A DNA stretch of 64,000 nucleotides from Geothrix sp. 21YS21S-2 (GCF_030846775.1 NZ_CP132910.1:3196001-3260000), one strand, 5' to 3'. Shown: positions 17,337-25,520, numbered from the stretch's first letter. Translations and numbers: made by a program. Notes: generated by a model not told the origin, from the sequence alone.

Positions 17337-17756
17337 TCAGGGCTTGGTGTTGACGAGTCGCTTGATGCCCCCATCCTTGAGGGGCCAGTTATGAAAATTG
17401 ATCAGCAGGCCCACTTCGAAATTTGCAAAGTGGAGGCAGCTATTCAGTTGGGCGAAGTCGGCATCCGAAAACTTCGCAATGGCCTTCGCCTCGACGACCA
17501 CCTTGTGGTCCACCACGATATCCATGATGTAGGCATTCTCGACGCACAATTCCTTGTAGGTGATGTCGAGGTGAACCTCGCGTAGGGCCTCGTGTCCGGC
17601 CAACCTGAGTTCATGGGCGAGGCAAGCCTTGTAGGCATTTTCCAGGAGTCCAGGCCCCAGAACTATCTGCACCCTGATGGCAGCGAGGATGATGGCTTCG
17701 GTGATATCTCGATGGGGATAGTTGTCGCCCCAATCTTCGCCCCAATGCCGACCCAT
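17337..17756 (-). CDS. GxxExxY protein (PD-(D/E)XK nuclease-like), passenger in IS630-like element
   Basis: A 140-residue protein with the defining GxxExxY motif in GPGLLENAYKACLAHEL (about residues 34-50) and a nuclease-like DIVVDHKVVVEAKA segment in which the Asp, Glu and Lys match a PD-(D/E)XK core. No function has been established for the family to my knowledge. ATG 17756 is chosen because AAGGAGGA precedes it; an in-frame ATG at 17792 adds 12 atypical residues. It lies downstream of the transposase on the same strand, separated by a 41-bp inverted repeat, and within the element's terminal repeats. Confidence 0.83.
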   Translation of the reverse strand: MGRHWGEDWGDNYPHRDITEAIILAAIRVQIVLGPGLLENAYKACLAHELRLAGHEALREVHLDITYKELCVENAYIMDIVVDHKVVVEAKAIAKFSDADFAQLNSCLHFANFEVGLLINFHNWPLKDGGIKRLVNTKP

Positions 17757-17816
17757 GACTTCCTCCTTCGGGTCAGGAGTGCGCTCAATCACGCCGGGAC
17801 GTTCAGGCCAGAATTC

Positions 17817-17956
17817 TTTCCTCGGTATCCTCGGCCTCCTCGGCGCCTCGGCGATGGGCTTTTCGACGGGTGCTTCGGCGCATGTAATCTTTGCGCCGAC
17901 TGATACTTGAGAAAGCCATCGCCGAGGCGCCGAGGAGGCCGAGGATACCGAGGAAA
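17817..17956. repeat. 41-bp perfect inverted repeat with CCGAGG iterations
   Basis: Arms 17817-17857 and 17916-17956 are exact reverse complements over 41 bp with a 58-bp loop. Within each arm CCGAGG recurs at short intervals with small spacers (as CCGAGGCGCCGAGGAGGCCG). It lies between the transposase stop and the GxxExxY start. Expressed as RNA it would form a very stable hairpin that could terminate or attenuate transcription between the two genes, or protect a 3' end. Confidence 0.9.
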
Positions 17957-17976
17957 AGAAAAAGGCAGGTTCGCCG

Positions 17977-19083
17977 TCAACCCTTGGCAGAGGCCGTCCG
18001 AATGGCCGCGAGGGCCTGCCGTGCTCGTGTCACCTTGGCGAGGATATCGTTCGCGGACGCGGTCCAAACAAATGGTTTCGGAGCGGCATTGTGTCTCGCG
18101 ATATAGGTGTGGATCGCTGCTTCGAGTTCCGGGACGGATCTGAAAATACCCCTTCGGATGCGGTTCTCCGTGATGTCTCGGAAAAATCGCTCCACCATGT
18201 TCAACCACGATGAACTGGTGGGGGTGAAGTGAACGTGGACCCTCGAATGGCCTTTCAACCAGCTTTTGACCGCCGGATGTTTGTGGGTGGCGTAGTTGTC
18301 GCAAATGATGTGCAGAGCGAGTCGCTTCGACGTACCCCGCTCAAGCCGCTTGAGGAACTTCAGCCACTCCTCATGGCGATGACGTGGCATCGTGGCCGAG
18401 ATCACCGTACCATCCAGCGTGTTCATGGCCGCAAAGAGGGTGGTCGTTCCATTGCGCTTGTAGTCGTGCGTCATGGTGCCGCAGCGACCCTTCTTCATCG
18501 GTAGGCCAGGCTGAGTCCGGTCCAGGGCCTGAATCTGGCTCTTCTCATCTACGCTCAGCACGATGGCATGCTCCGGAGGGTCCAGATACAGGGCCACGAT
18601 GTCCACCAACTTCTCTTCGAAATGAGGATCGTTGCTTAACTTGAAACCAACGGTGCGGTGCGGCTTGAGGCCATTCTGACGCCAAATGCGTCCCACCGTG
18701 CTCTCGCTCACCCCGGTGGCCTGCGCCATGGAGGCCCGGCTCCAGTGCGTGGCATTGACGGGCTGTTCCTGCGTCGTCTTATGGAGCACCTCTTGCCCCT
18801 TCAAAGCAATCACCCAAGACTTCCGGCCTCGACCTGGGCGTTCCCTCTCGAGGCCATCGAAGCCCGCTTCCTCCCATCGCTTGAGGCATTGCCAAGCAGT
18901 CCGATGATCACAGCCCAAAGCCTGGCCGATGTCACGAAAGGACTCGCCAGAAGCTCGATGAAGAACAATCTTGGCCCGCAGGACGCTGCGCGCAGGCAAG
19001 GTCCGGCTCCGCGCCATTTCCTCAAGGCGTCTGAATTGCTCCACAGTTAGATCAACTCGCCCCACTTGCGCCAAAGTTCTCAC
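17977..19083 (-). CDS. IS630-family transposase
   Basis: An intact 368-residue transposase. An N-terminal helix-turn-helix region (LRAKIVLHRASGESFRDIGQ; WSRASMAQATGVSESTVGRI) precedes the DDE core: VLSVDEKSQIQALDRTQPG supplies the first Asp, HIICDNYATHK the second, and PTSSSWLNMVERFF the Glu. All three catalytic residues are present, so the element may be active. The start is GTG at 19083, 58 bp from the right terminus of the element. It transposes to TA in cut-and-paste fashion in characterised relatives. Confidence 0.93.
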   Translation of the reverse strand: MRTLAQVGRVDLTVEQFRRLEEMARSRTLPARSVLRAKIVLHRASGESFRDIGQALGCDHRTAWQCLKRWEEAGFDGLERERPGRGRKSWVIALKGQEVLHKTTQEQPVNATHWSRASMAQATGVSESTVGRIWRQNGLKPHRTVGFKLSNDPHFEEKLVDIVALYLDPPEHAIVLSVDEKSQIQALDRTQPGLPMKKGRCGTMTHDYKRNGTTTLFAAMNTLDGTVISATMPRHRHEEWLKFLKRLERGTSKRLALHIICDNYATHKHPAVKSWLKGHSRVHVHFTPTSSSWLNMVERFFRDITENRIRRGIFRSVPELEAAIHTYIARHNAAPKPFVWTASANDILAKVTRARQALAAIRTASAKG

Positions 19084-19144
19084 CTGCCGCTTGGATGCGA
19101 CGAGCTGTATTGGCGTTACAGGTATTTCTGGCGGCCTACACTAG

Positions 19145-19412
19145 GAGTCTGTCTACGTAATAGGAGGCCCCGCGATGATGGCACCGGGGCTAGCAAATCA
19201 AGGAAGGCGAGGAAAGCCGCAGCGGGACTGCGGTTGACGAGCCTGACGCAGAGTTGCTGGCCCCGCTGCCATCACCCGAAGGGCGGCGCCCAGAAGCGCG
19301 CTTATCGTGTGCAAGTCCCTTGAAGGATTGACCTAATCCTCCTGCGGGCCTTGCGCTCGATAATCACGCTTCTGGGCGCCGTCGCGGGGCCTCCTATTAC
19401 GTAGACAGGCTC
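19145..19412. mobile_element. MITE-like folded non-coding element, 268 bp
   Basis: Bounded by CTAG at 19141-19144 and 19413-19416. Terminal inverted repeats are 31 bp (19145-19175 and 19382-19412) with one mismatch. Inside are two further long hairpins: 19177-19196 with 19254-19273 (18/20), enclosing a perfect CCGCAG/CTGCGG stem at 19217-19233, and 19285-19315 with 19350-19380 (27/31), tipped by AGGATT/AATCCT at 19324-19340. No convincing coding region is present. The termini differ from both neighbouring elements, so it is not a deleted copy of either. Confidence 0.8.
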
Positions 19413-20798
19413 CTAGCGCGTCTCGCCGGCCTTGAACTCCACCCAGGGCTGGGTGGGGCGGCTGGGCATGATACCCGTCAGCCATTCGAACTGCGGGTGG
19501 TCCGCCAGGAATTTCGGCGCGTCGAAGGGCATGCCGCAGGCGCTGCCGAAGCGCCCGGCGAAGGCCATCCGCCGGGCCATGGCCGCGTCCAGGACCTTGC
19601 CGTCGGTGGTGCCCGAGGGATCGAAGGGCGCATCCCCCGGGGACTCGGCTTCCAGCTCGAAGTGGCCGCAGAGGGTGCGGCCCCCGGGGTGCTCCTCCCG
19701 GCGCGAGACGTCCCAGTGGTCCGCCTCGAAGGCCTTGGCGAGGGTAACGTCGATCTTCCCCCGGTGCTGGGCCATGAGCTGGCGCCACCGAAGGCGCCGG
19801 GCCACCTTGGACGCGTTGATGTCGGTCTCCCGGGTGGTGGTCTCGAAGCGCAGGATCCGCGGATCCTCGGCGATGTTGGAGCCGGTGAAGAAGCCGTCCG
19901 TCTTCCGCTCGAAGCCCACGTAGCGCAGGCCCAGCTCCAGGCGCGCGATCTCCTTGCGGTTGATGTCGCCCAGCAGCCACGCGTTGGCGTAGCCGCCGTT
20001 GTTGCCGGTCTTCATGACCGCGCACCAGCTGTCGATGCCGTCGGCGTACTGCGTGGCGCGGCGCATGCGGGCGAATTCCGGGATCCCGCCGGCCTCGTAG
20101 GGCTGGAAGTCGCCGATGGTGGTCTCCGTGCCCACGAGCCCCGCGTCCGTGACGAAGAAGTCGGTGCCGCTGTGGATCCAGCCCGGGACGCCCTGCATGA
20201 GGATGCGGTGGCCCTTGTCGGGCACGATGTCCAGCACCAGGTTGGTCTGGGGGTCCTGGTACCCGCTCATGTTGTTGTGGCCCATGACGAGCCCGCCGCC
20301 GGCGGTGTAGGAACCTATGGCGATGAAGGCGCTGCAGGATTCCTTAACGTGCGGCTCGGGCTTCGCGTCGCGGATGCGGGCCAGCTCCTGGGGCCACCAG
20401 TAGCCGGAGAGTTCCGTGGAGCCGTTGTAGACGGCGAGCTCGTCCCGGGTGGTGGCGACGCCCGCCGCCCCGAGCCCCTCGGCCATGCCGGCGAGCTCCT
20501 CGAGGTTCTCGGGGTCGATGCCGGGCACGAAGAACGCCCTGGCCTTCTCCACCAGGCCCGCCCAGGGGGTGGCGGTCTGGCGCTCCCAGCCCTTCCGGAT
20601 GGAGTTGATGCCCCCCTCGATCTCGCGCGCCAGCAGGTACCCGTGCTGGAAGCCCCGGGCCCGGGGCCCGCCCTCCAGGTGCAGGTAGATCCAGCCGGCC
20701 CGCTCGAAGCGGCTCCCCTTGGCGCAGAGCGCCTTCTGGGCGTCGGTGAGCGGCGCCGCCAGGAGCGGGACGCAGGCGAAAGCCAGCAGCATGCGCAT
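19413..20798 (-). CDS. C45-family autoproteolytic hydrolase/acyltransferase-like protein
   Basis: Exported N-terminal-nucleophile hydrolase of about 461 residues. A signal peptide (MRMLLAFACVPLLAAP) precedes RARGFQHGYLLAREI, and the likely nucleophile is the Cys of ESCSAFIAIGSYT (about residue 155), followed by GGGLVMGHNN. This layout matches peptidase family C45 and phospholipase B-like proteins, which self-cleave before the nucleophile; substrate unknown. ATG 20798 is preferred because GGGGAGG is 7 bp away; ATG 20804 is too close. It overlaps or abuts the ftsK stop and ends in the CTAG that received the insertion stack. Confidence 0.82.
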   Translation of the reverse strand: MRMLLAFACVPLLAAPLTDAQKALCAKGSRFERAGWIYLHLEGGPRARGFQHGYLLAREIEGGINSIRKGWERQTATPWAGLVEKARAFFVPGIDPENLEELAGMAEGLGAAGVATTRDELAVYNGSTELSGYWWPQELARIRDAKPEPHVKESCSAFIAIGSYTAGGGLVMGHNNMSGYQDPQTNLVLDIVPDKGHRILMQGVPGWIHSGTDFFVTDAGLVGTETTIGDFQPYEAGGIPEFARMRRATQYADGIDSWCAVMKTGNNGGYANAWLLGDINRKEIARLELGLRYVGFERKTDGFFTGSNIAEDPRILRFETTTRETDINASKVARRLRWRQLMAQHRGKIDVTLAKAFEADHWDVSRREEHPGGRTLCGHFELEAESPGDAPFDPSGTTDGKVLDAAMARRMAFAGRFGSACGMPFDAPKFLADHPQFEWLTGIMPSRPTQPWVEFKAGETR

Positions 20799-20800
20799 TC

Positions 20801-23419
20801 TCATTCCTCCCCTGCGAGCACTTCCCTGGGCTTGCCGGCGCCGCGGTCACCGCCGATGATGCCCTCGTCCTCCATGCGGTCGATGATGCGGGCCGCGCGG
20901 CCGTAGCCGATGTTCAGCTTGCGCTGGAGCAGGCTCGTGGAGGCCTTGCGCTCGCGCTTGACCACCGCCACCGCCCGGTCGTAGATGTCGTCGCCGGCGG
21001 ACGCCACCTCCTCCGTGCCGCCCAGGGCCAGTTCGTCCTCGGTCTCCATGGCGCAGAGCAGGGCCCGGTTGTAGTCGGGGCGCCCCCGCTCCTTGAGCCA
21101 CTCCACCAGGCGCAGCGTCTCCTCCTCGGTGAGCAGCGGCGCGTGGATGCGCTTGGGGCGCGCGTTGCCGGGGGCCAGGAAGAGGGCGTCGCCCTTGCCC
21201 AGCAGCTGCTCGCCGCCGCCCGAATCCAGGATGGTGCGGCTGTCGATCTTCGTGTTCACGCGGTAGCTCAGGCGGCTGGGGAGGTTGGCCTTGATCACGC
21301 CGGTGACGATGTCCACGGAGGGGCGCTGGGTGGCGAGGATGAGGTGGATGCCCACGGCCCGGGCCTTCTGGGCGATGCGGGCGATGCTCTCCTCCACTTC
21401 GGCGCGGCAGACCATCATGAGGTCGGCCAGCTCGTCGATGACCACCACCACGTACGGCAGGTGCTCCAGCACCGGGGGCCGCTCGGGCCAGCGCGGGTTC
21501 GGGGTGCGGTCGCTGATGTCGATCTGGCCTCCGGCCTCCACGACCTTGGCGTTGAAGCCCTCGAGATTGCGCACCGACAGCAGGGCCAGGCGCTTGTAGC
21601 GGTCCTCCATCTGGGACACCACCCACTTCAGGACGCGGCCGGCCTCCTTCATGTCGGTGACCACCGGGGCCCACAGGTGCGGGATGTCCTCGTAGATGCC
21701 CAGCTCCACCATCTTGGGGTCCACCAGGATGAGCTTGACCTCGCTGGGCATGGCCCGGAGCAGGAGGGAGCAGATCATGGCGTTGACGCCCACGCTCTTG
21801 CCGCTGCCGGTGGAGCCGCCGATGAGCAGGTGGGGCATCTTGGCGAGGTCGGCCACCACGGGGTGGCCCGCCATGTCCTTGCCCAGGGCCAGCGTCAGCA
21901 GGCTGCGGGCGTCCTTCTGGGAGGGGTCGCGGAAGGCCGGGCTGTCCACCACCTCCCGAAAGCTGATGACCTCCCGGTGGCGGTTGGGCACTTCGATGCC
22001 CACCAGGTTGCGGCCCGGGATGCGGTCGATGCGGACCTTCTCGGCCTGGAGGCCCAGGGCCAGGTCCTCCTCCATGCTCAGCACCTTGGCCACGGGAACG
22101 CCGGGATCCGGCTGGAACTCGTAGACCGTCACCACCGGACCCGGCTGGAGGCCGGTGACCGTGCCCTTGACCTTGAACTCGGTGAACTTGGCCTGCACCA
22201 GGGCCCGCGTCGCCTCCAGCAGGGCCATGTCCTGGCGGTGCTCGGCCTGGGGCGGGTCGAAGAGGCGCCTGGGCGGGAGTTCCAGGCGGTCCACGATTCC
22301 GGGCCCCGCATCCTCCTCGGGCGCGGGCTTTTGCGCGGCCGGCTTGGACGGGGCGGGCTTGGGCTTGGGCCTGGGCGCGGGCAGGGACGGCAGGGGGTGC
22401 ACCGGGGTGGGCTCGGTGAGGCCCAGGGGCTGCTGCTCCATCACGCGGCCGTAGGCGTCCTTCTCCACCTTGGGGGCCACCAGGGGGGCCTTGGGCGGGG
22501 GCGGGGGGGGCAGGTTGCGCAGGAGCAGGGGGGGCGGAAGGGGTTCGGCCGGGGTTCCGTACCGCTCGGCGATGAGGATCGCCGGATCCTCGGGGATGTC
22601 CTCGGGGCCCACGTCCAGGTGCAGCGAATGGATGACGGGGAGGTCCAGGTCCCCGCCGCGGTTGTTCTTGCGGTAGGAGGCCGAAGCCTCCACGGCGCGG
22701 GCCATGGCGTCGATGCCCTCCTGCTCCTGCCGGTGGCGTTCCGATTCCCGGGCCATGTCGAGCGCGTCCTGGGCGTCCAGGTCCGGCACGTCGCGCTGGG
22801 CCGACACGCGCAGGAAGGGGCGCCTGATCATCTCGATGAACTTGCGCGCGCCCTTCGCGGGCAGCGGCTTGAACCAGGGCAGGGCGCTCTTCCCGAGCCA
22901 GCCCGCGACCACGTTCCCGGCGCTCCGCGCCAGCACCGGCGCCAGGAGCATCACGGCCAGCGCGATGAGCAGCGCCAGCACCAGCGGGAGCCCCACGGGC
23001 CCCAGCAGCCTGCGGCAGGGGGGCCAAAGGGTCTGCCCCAGCCAGCCTCCCCAGCGCAGCGCGATGACCTGCGAGGCGTCCCCGTGCCAGAGGCGGGGCC
23101 CCAGACCCCCGAGGAGCGTCCACACGGAGAGCGCCAGGGCGGCCCAGGCGATGCGCCGGGGCCAGAGCGTGGCGCCCGAGGGGAAGCATTCCCAGAGGAT
23201 GTACGCCGGCACGAGCCAGGAGCCCGCGCCCACCAGGGTCTGCAGCGTCCCGGCGAGAAGGGCCCCGAAGGTGCCGCACAGGTTGTTGATGGGCATGCCG
23301 ACGCCGCCCTGGGAGAAGGGGTGGGGATCCAGCGGATGGTAGCTCAGGAGGGACAGACCCATCACCAGGGCGAAGGCCCCTGCCAGAACTCTGAGCAGGA
23401 TCCTGCCCATACCTTTCAC
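20801..23419 (-). CDS. ftsK: DNA translocase FtsK
   Basis: Septal DNA translocase of about 872 residues. Four N-terminal membrane segments lie within roughly residues 1-175, followed by a Pro-rich linker (about 300-400), the FtsK alpha/beta motor with Walker A GSTGSGKSVGVNA and Walker B LILVDPKM, and the gamma winged helix (LNIGYGRAARIIDRMEDEGI) that reads orienting DNA motifs. The GTG at 23419 is preferred because GGAGG lies 4 bp upstream; ATG 23434 and ATG 23410 are alternatives. The stop overlaps the C45 gene start region. Confidence 0.94.
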   Translation of the reverse strand: MKGMGRILLRVLAGAFALVMGLSLLSYHPLDPHPFSQGGVGMPINNLCGTFGALLAGTLQTLVGAGSWLVPAYILWECFPSGATLWPRRIAWAALALSVWTLLGGLGPRLWHGDASQVIALRWGGWLGQTLWPPCRRLLGPVGLPLVLALLIALAVMLLAPVLARSAGNVVAGWLGKSALPWFKPLPAKGARKFIEMIRRPFLRVSAQRDVPDLDAQDALDMARESERHRQEQEGIDAMARAVEASASYRKNNRGGDLDLPVIHSLHLDVGPEDIPEDPAILIAERYGTPAEPLPPPLLLRNLPPPPPPKAPLVAPKVEKDAYGRVMEQQPLGLTEPTPVHPLPSLPAPRPKPKPAPSKPAAQKPAPEEDAGPGIVDRLELPPRRLFDPPQAEHRQDMALLEATRALVQAKFTEFKVKGTVTGLQPGPVVTVYEFQPDPGVPVAKVLSMEEDLALGLQAEKVRIDRIPGRNLVGIEVPNRHREVISFREVVDSPAFRDPSQKDARSLLTLALGKDMAGHPVVADLAKMPHLLIGGSTGSGKSVGVNAMICSLLLRAMPSEVKLILVDPKMVELGIYEDIPHLWAPVVTDMKEAGRVLKWVVSQMEDRYKRLALLSVRNLEGFNAKVVEAGGQIDISDRTPNPRWPERPPVLEHLPYVVVVIDELADLMMVCRAEVEESIARIAQKARAVGIHLILATQRPSVDIVTGVIKANLPSRLSYRVNTKIDSRTILDSGGGEQLLGKGDALFLAPGNARPKRIHAPLLTEEETLRLVEWLKERGRPDYNRALLCAMETEDELALGGTEEVASAGDDIYDRAVAVVKRERKASTSLLQRKLNIGYGRAARIIDRMEDEGIIGGDRGAGKPREVLAGEE

Positions 23420-23445
23420 GCTTCCTCCGGTCATGGATACTGAGT

Positions 23446-25188
23446 CTAGCGCAGGAGGGCCACGCGCCGGACGGGTTCCCACCTGGGTTTGCCGAGGCCC
23501 TTCACGTAGTCGCCGATGGGGACGAAGTGCCAGCCGTCCTGGAGGGCCCGGTCCAGGAAGGGCCCCAGCACCTGGCCCGGGCGGTCGCCGCTGGGCCTGC
23601 CGGAACCCAGGTGCATGAGCACGATGAGCCCGTCCCCGTCCTGCTTCTCCATGCGCGCCCGCAGCTTGTCCAGGATGGCGTTGCCGGTGCGGTAGAGCCT
23701 GCGTTCCTTGACCGTGGCCCAGTCCAGCGTGTCGGCGCCCTCGCTCCAGCCCACGTGGCGGTAGCCCAGCTCCTCGGCCCACTTCCGGATCTCGGCCGTG
23801 TGCTCCCCGTAGGGCGCGCGCCAGACGGGGTCCATGGGCCGCCCCAGCAGGCGGAACAGGGCCCGGTCCGCGTCCAGCAGCTCCTGCTGGACGCGCTCGC
23901 GGGTCCACCTTGGATCGCGGCGCATGCCGGGGGCCATGTGCGGGTGGGTGAGGGTGTGGTTGCCGATCTCGTGGCCGTCCCGGTCGATGCGCCGCACCAG
24001 GTCCGGGTATTTGCGGATGAAGTCGCCCGTGAGGAAGATCGTCGTGCGGATGTTGCGGGCCTTGAGGGCGTCCAGCACGTCCAGCGCCACTTCGGAGGTG
24101 GAGCCCCCGTCGAAGGTCATGCAGATGCGGCGGTCCCCCTTGGGACCTCGGAGGACGTTGGCGCCTTCGCCCGCCCCGGGCCAGGCGGAGGCTTCAGGGA
24201 GCTTCACCGGGGGAGGCACCGCGGGCCTGGCCGAGGGGGAGGGCGTGGCGGGCACGTTGGAGGTGGAACGGGCGACGATCACCGGGGCCGGGGCCACGCG
24301 GGGCGGCACCTTGGGGTTCGGCGGCGGCTCCAGGCGGGGCCTGGGCGGCGGGGGCTGCGCGGGCGGGGCCTGGGTGGGCGCGGCGGGCCTGGGTGCGGGC
24401 GCGGGAGCCGGGGGCGCCTGCTGGGTCGGCATGGGCCGGGCAGGAAGGGTTCCCGTGGAGCGGACGGGGGAGGGCTTCTCCTGGGGCGGAGCCACCGGCA
24501 CGGCCTGGGGGCGGGGCGGCGGCGGGACCTGGGAACGTTGGGCGCCGCCTCCGGACACGGAAAGGGGAGGCTGGACGGGGAAGGGGGTCGGACGGGCGGG
24601 TTCCGGGCGTACAGGCGGCCTGGCCGAGGCCGCACCGGGCGTGGACGCGGGCGGCTGCGCCGGGGTGGGAACCGGACGGGCAGGTTCCTGCCGGGCCGCG
24701 GGCCGGGCAGGGGTTGGAAGGGCCTCGGGGGGCGGAGCCACGGGGGCCGCGGCGGGGCGGCCCGGAGCCGGGGGCGGGCCGGACCGCTGGGGCGCGGCCT
24801 CGGGGATGGGCACCGGCGCGGCCGCCCGGGTCCGGGGCGGAGGCGTCTTGTCGAACTCGAATTTCATCAGCAGCTTGCCGCCTGCCCGCAGCTCGGCGAC
24901 CTCGCCCGGGGGCGGCCGGAGCAGCTCCCAGCGCACGGGGCCGAAGGGCAGGGACCGGGTCTCGTTCAGGGTGGTGCCCTTGAGGGTCACCTCCACGGGA
25001 TCCTCCACCTCGCCGGTGATCACCACCAGGCCACCCACGAAGTGCCAGCTCCAGGGGTCCAGCACCAGGGCCATGGACGGGGCCGGAGGGGGCGGCGGCG
25101 GAGGCGGCTCCCGGCGGCAATGGAGCAGGGCCAGCCCCGCAAGGACCGGCGCGAGGCGCAGGCAGCCGGAGGCCGGCCCGCCCCTCAC
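23446..25188 (-). CDS. Polysaccharide deacetylase with long Pro-rich tether
   Basis: A 580-residue exported carbohydrate esterase 4 protein. The N-terminus looks like a lipoprotein or signal sequence (LAPVLAGLALLHCRRE, imperfect lipobox). Residues about 45-110 form a small domain, about 115-375 are extremely Pro/Ala-rich, and the NodB domain occupies about 395-565. Its motifs are MTFDGGS, in which the usual second Asp of TFDDG is Gly, then NHTLTHPHM with the zinc histidines, RAPYGEHT and LIVLMHLGSG. It probably deacetylates cell-wall glycan; the Gly variant may change metal binding. The GTG start overlaps the preceding stop as GTGA. Confidence 0.87.
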   Translation of the reverse strand: MRGGPASGCLRLAPVLAGLALLHCRREPPPPPPPPAPSMALVLDPWSWHFVGGLVVITGEVEDPVEVTLKGTTLNETRSLPFGPVRWELLRPPPGEVAELRAGGKLLMKFEFDKTPPPRTRAAAPVPIPEAAPQRSGPPPAPGRPAAAPVAPPPEALPTPARPAARQEPARPVPTPAQPPASTPGAASARPPVRPEPARPTPFPVQPPLSVSGGGAQRSQVPPPPRPQAVPVAPPQEKPSPVRSTGTLPARPMPTQQAPPAPAPAPRPAAPTQAPPAQPPPPRPRLEPPPNPKVPPRVAPAPVIVARSTSNVPATPSPSARPAVPPPVKLPEASAWPGAGEGANVLRGPKGDRRICMTFDGGSTSEVALDVLDALKARNIRTTIFLTGDFIRKYPDLVRRIDRDGHEIGNHTLTHPHMAPGMRRDPRWTRERVQQELLDADRALFRLLGRPMDPVWRAPYGEHTAEIRKWAEELGYRHVGWSEGADTLDWATVKERRLYRTGNAILDKLRARMEKQDGDGLIVLMHLGSGRPSGDRPGQVLGPFLDRALQDGWHFVPIGDYVKGLGKPRWEPVRRVALLR

Positions 25189-25520
25189 CGGGCTTCCCGG
25201 GAGCAGGAGGCCCAGTAGTTGGCCTTTTCCCGCACCTTGACCCGCGCCACGCCGAGGCCCGCGGCCTCCAGGCAGCGGAAGAGGTCCTGCGCCAGGAGCT
25301 CGGCGGTGGGATTCCGGCCGGCCAGGGTCTCCTGCTGGTTCAGGAGCGAATAGTCCATGCGGGCCACCCAGGCGTCCAGGGCCGGGCCCGGGTCCTCGCC
25401 GGCGGCGCAGGCCACCTCCGCCTCCCAGTTGTGGCCGTGGCGGGCCTCCACGAACCCGGGGAGGTCGTGGAAGTGGTCGGCCACGAAGGGCCGGCGGACG
25501 GATTGGAGGAAGGTCCCCAT
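25185..25520 (-). CDS. PTPS/QueD-family protein, PTPS-III-like
   Basis: A 111-residue tetrahydropterin synthase fold. Zinc ligands H16, H28 and H30 are present (ADHFHDLPG; RHGHNW), as are NPTAELLAQDL and KVREKANYW. The catalytic cysteine that precedes HGH in QueD and PTPS is missing; instead the stretch is PGFVEARHGHNW with E25 three residues before the first His. That resembles PTPS-III, where Glu replaces Cys and the enzyme yields 6-hydroxymethyl-dihydropterin for folate synthesis in place of FolB. No queuosine or folate genes adjoin it, so the role is inference. Confidence 0.78.
   Translation of the reverse strand: MGTFLQSVRRPFVADHFHDLPGFVEARHGHNWEAEVACAAGEDPGPALDAWVARMDYSLLNQQETLAGRNPTAELLAQDLFRCLEAAGLGVARVKVREKANYWASCSREAR

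Larger units (their letters stand above)
17277..19141 (-). mobile_element. IS630-like element carrying a GxxExxY gene
   Basis: A 1865-bp element with perfect 16-bp inverted repeats GTGTAGGCCGCCAGAA (17277-17292 and, inverted, 19126-19141) and further partial match inward. TA dinucleotides flank it at 17275-17276 and 19142-19143, within CTAG on both sides; IS630 is known to insert in CTAG and duplicate TA. It encodes the transposase (17977-19083) and, unusually, a second gene (17337-17756) plus a long inverted repeat. No alternative left terminus is visible between the transposase stop and 17337. Confidence 0.8.
15781..19416. other. Stack of three mobile elements in one CTAG stop-codon site
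   Basis: CTAG occurs at 15781-15784, 17274-17277, 19141-19144 and 19413-19416, and the three intervals between these copies are each bounded by matching inverted repeats. The outermost copies are the stop codons of two convergent genes: TAG of the cytochrome gene (15782-15784) and, on the other strand, TAG of the C45 hydrolase gene (19415-19413). Removing the insertions restores one CTAG shared by both stops. Each duplication regenerated a stop, so neither gene was damaged. Confidence 0.85.

Noticed and set aside
17817-17956. Possible CRISPR-like repeat
   Set aside because: There are only two copies, inverted rather than direct, with no spacer series and no cas gene.
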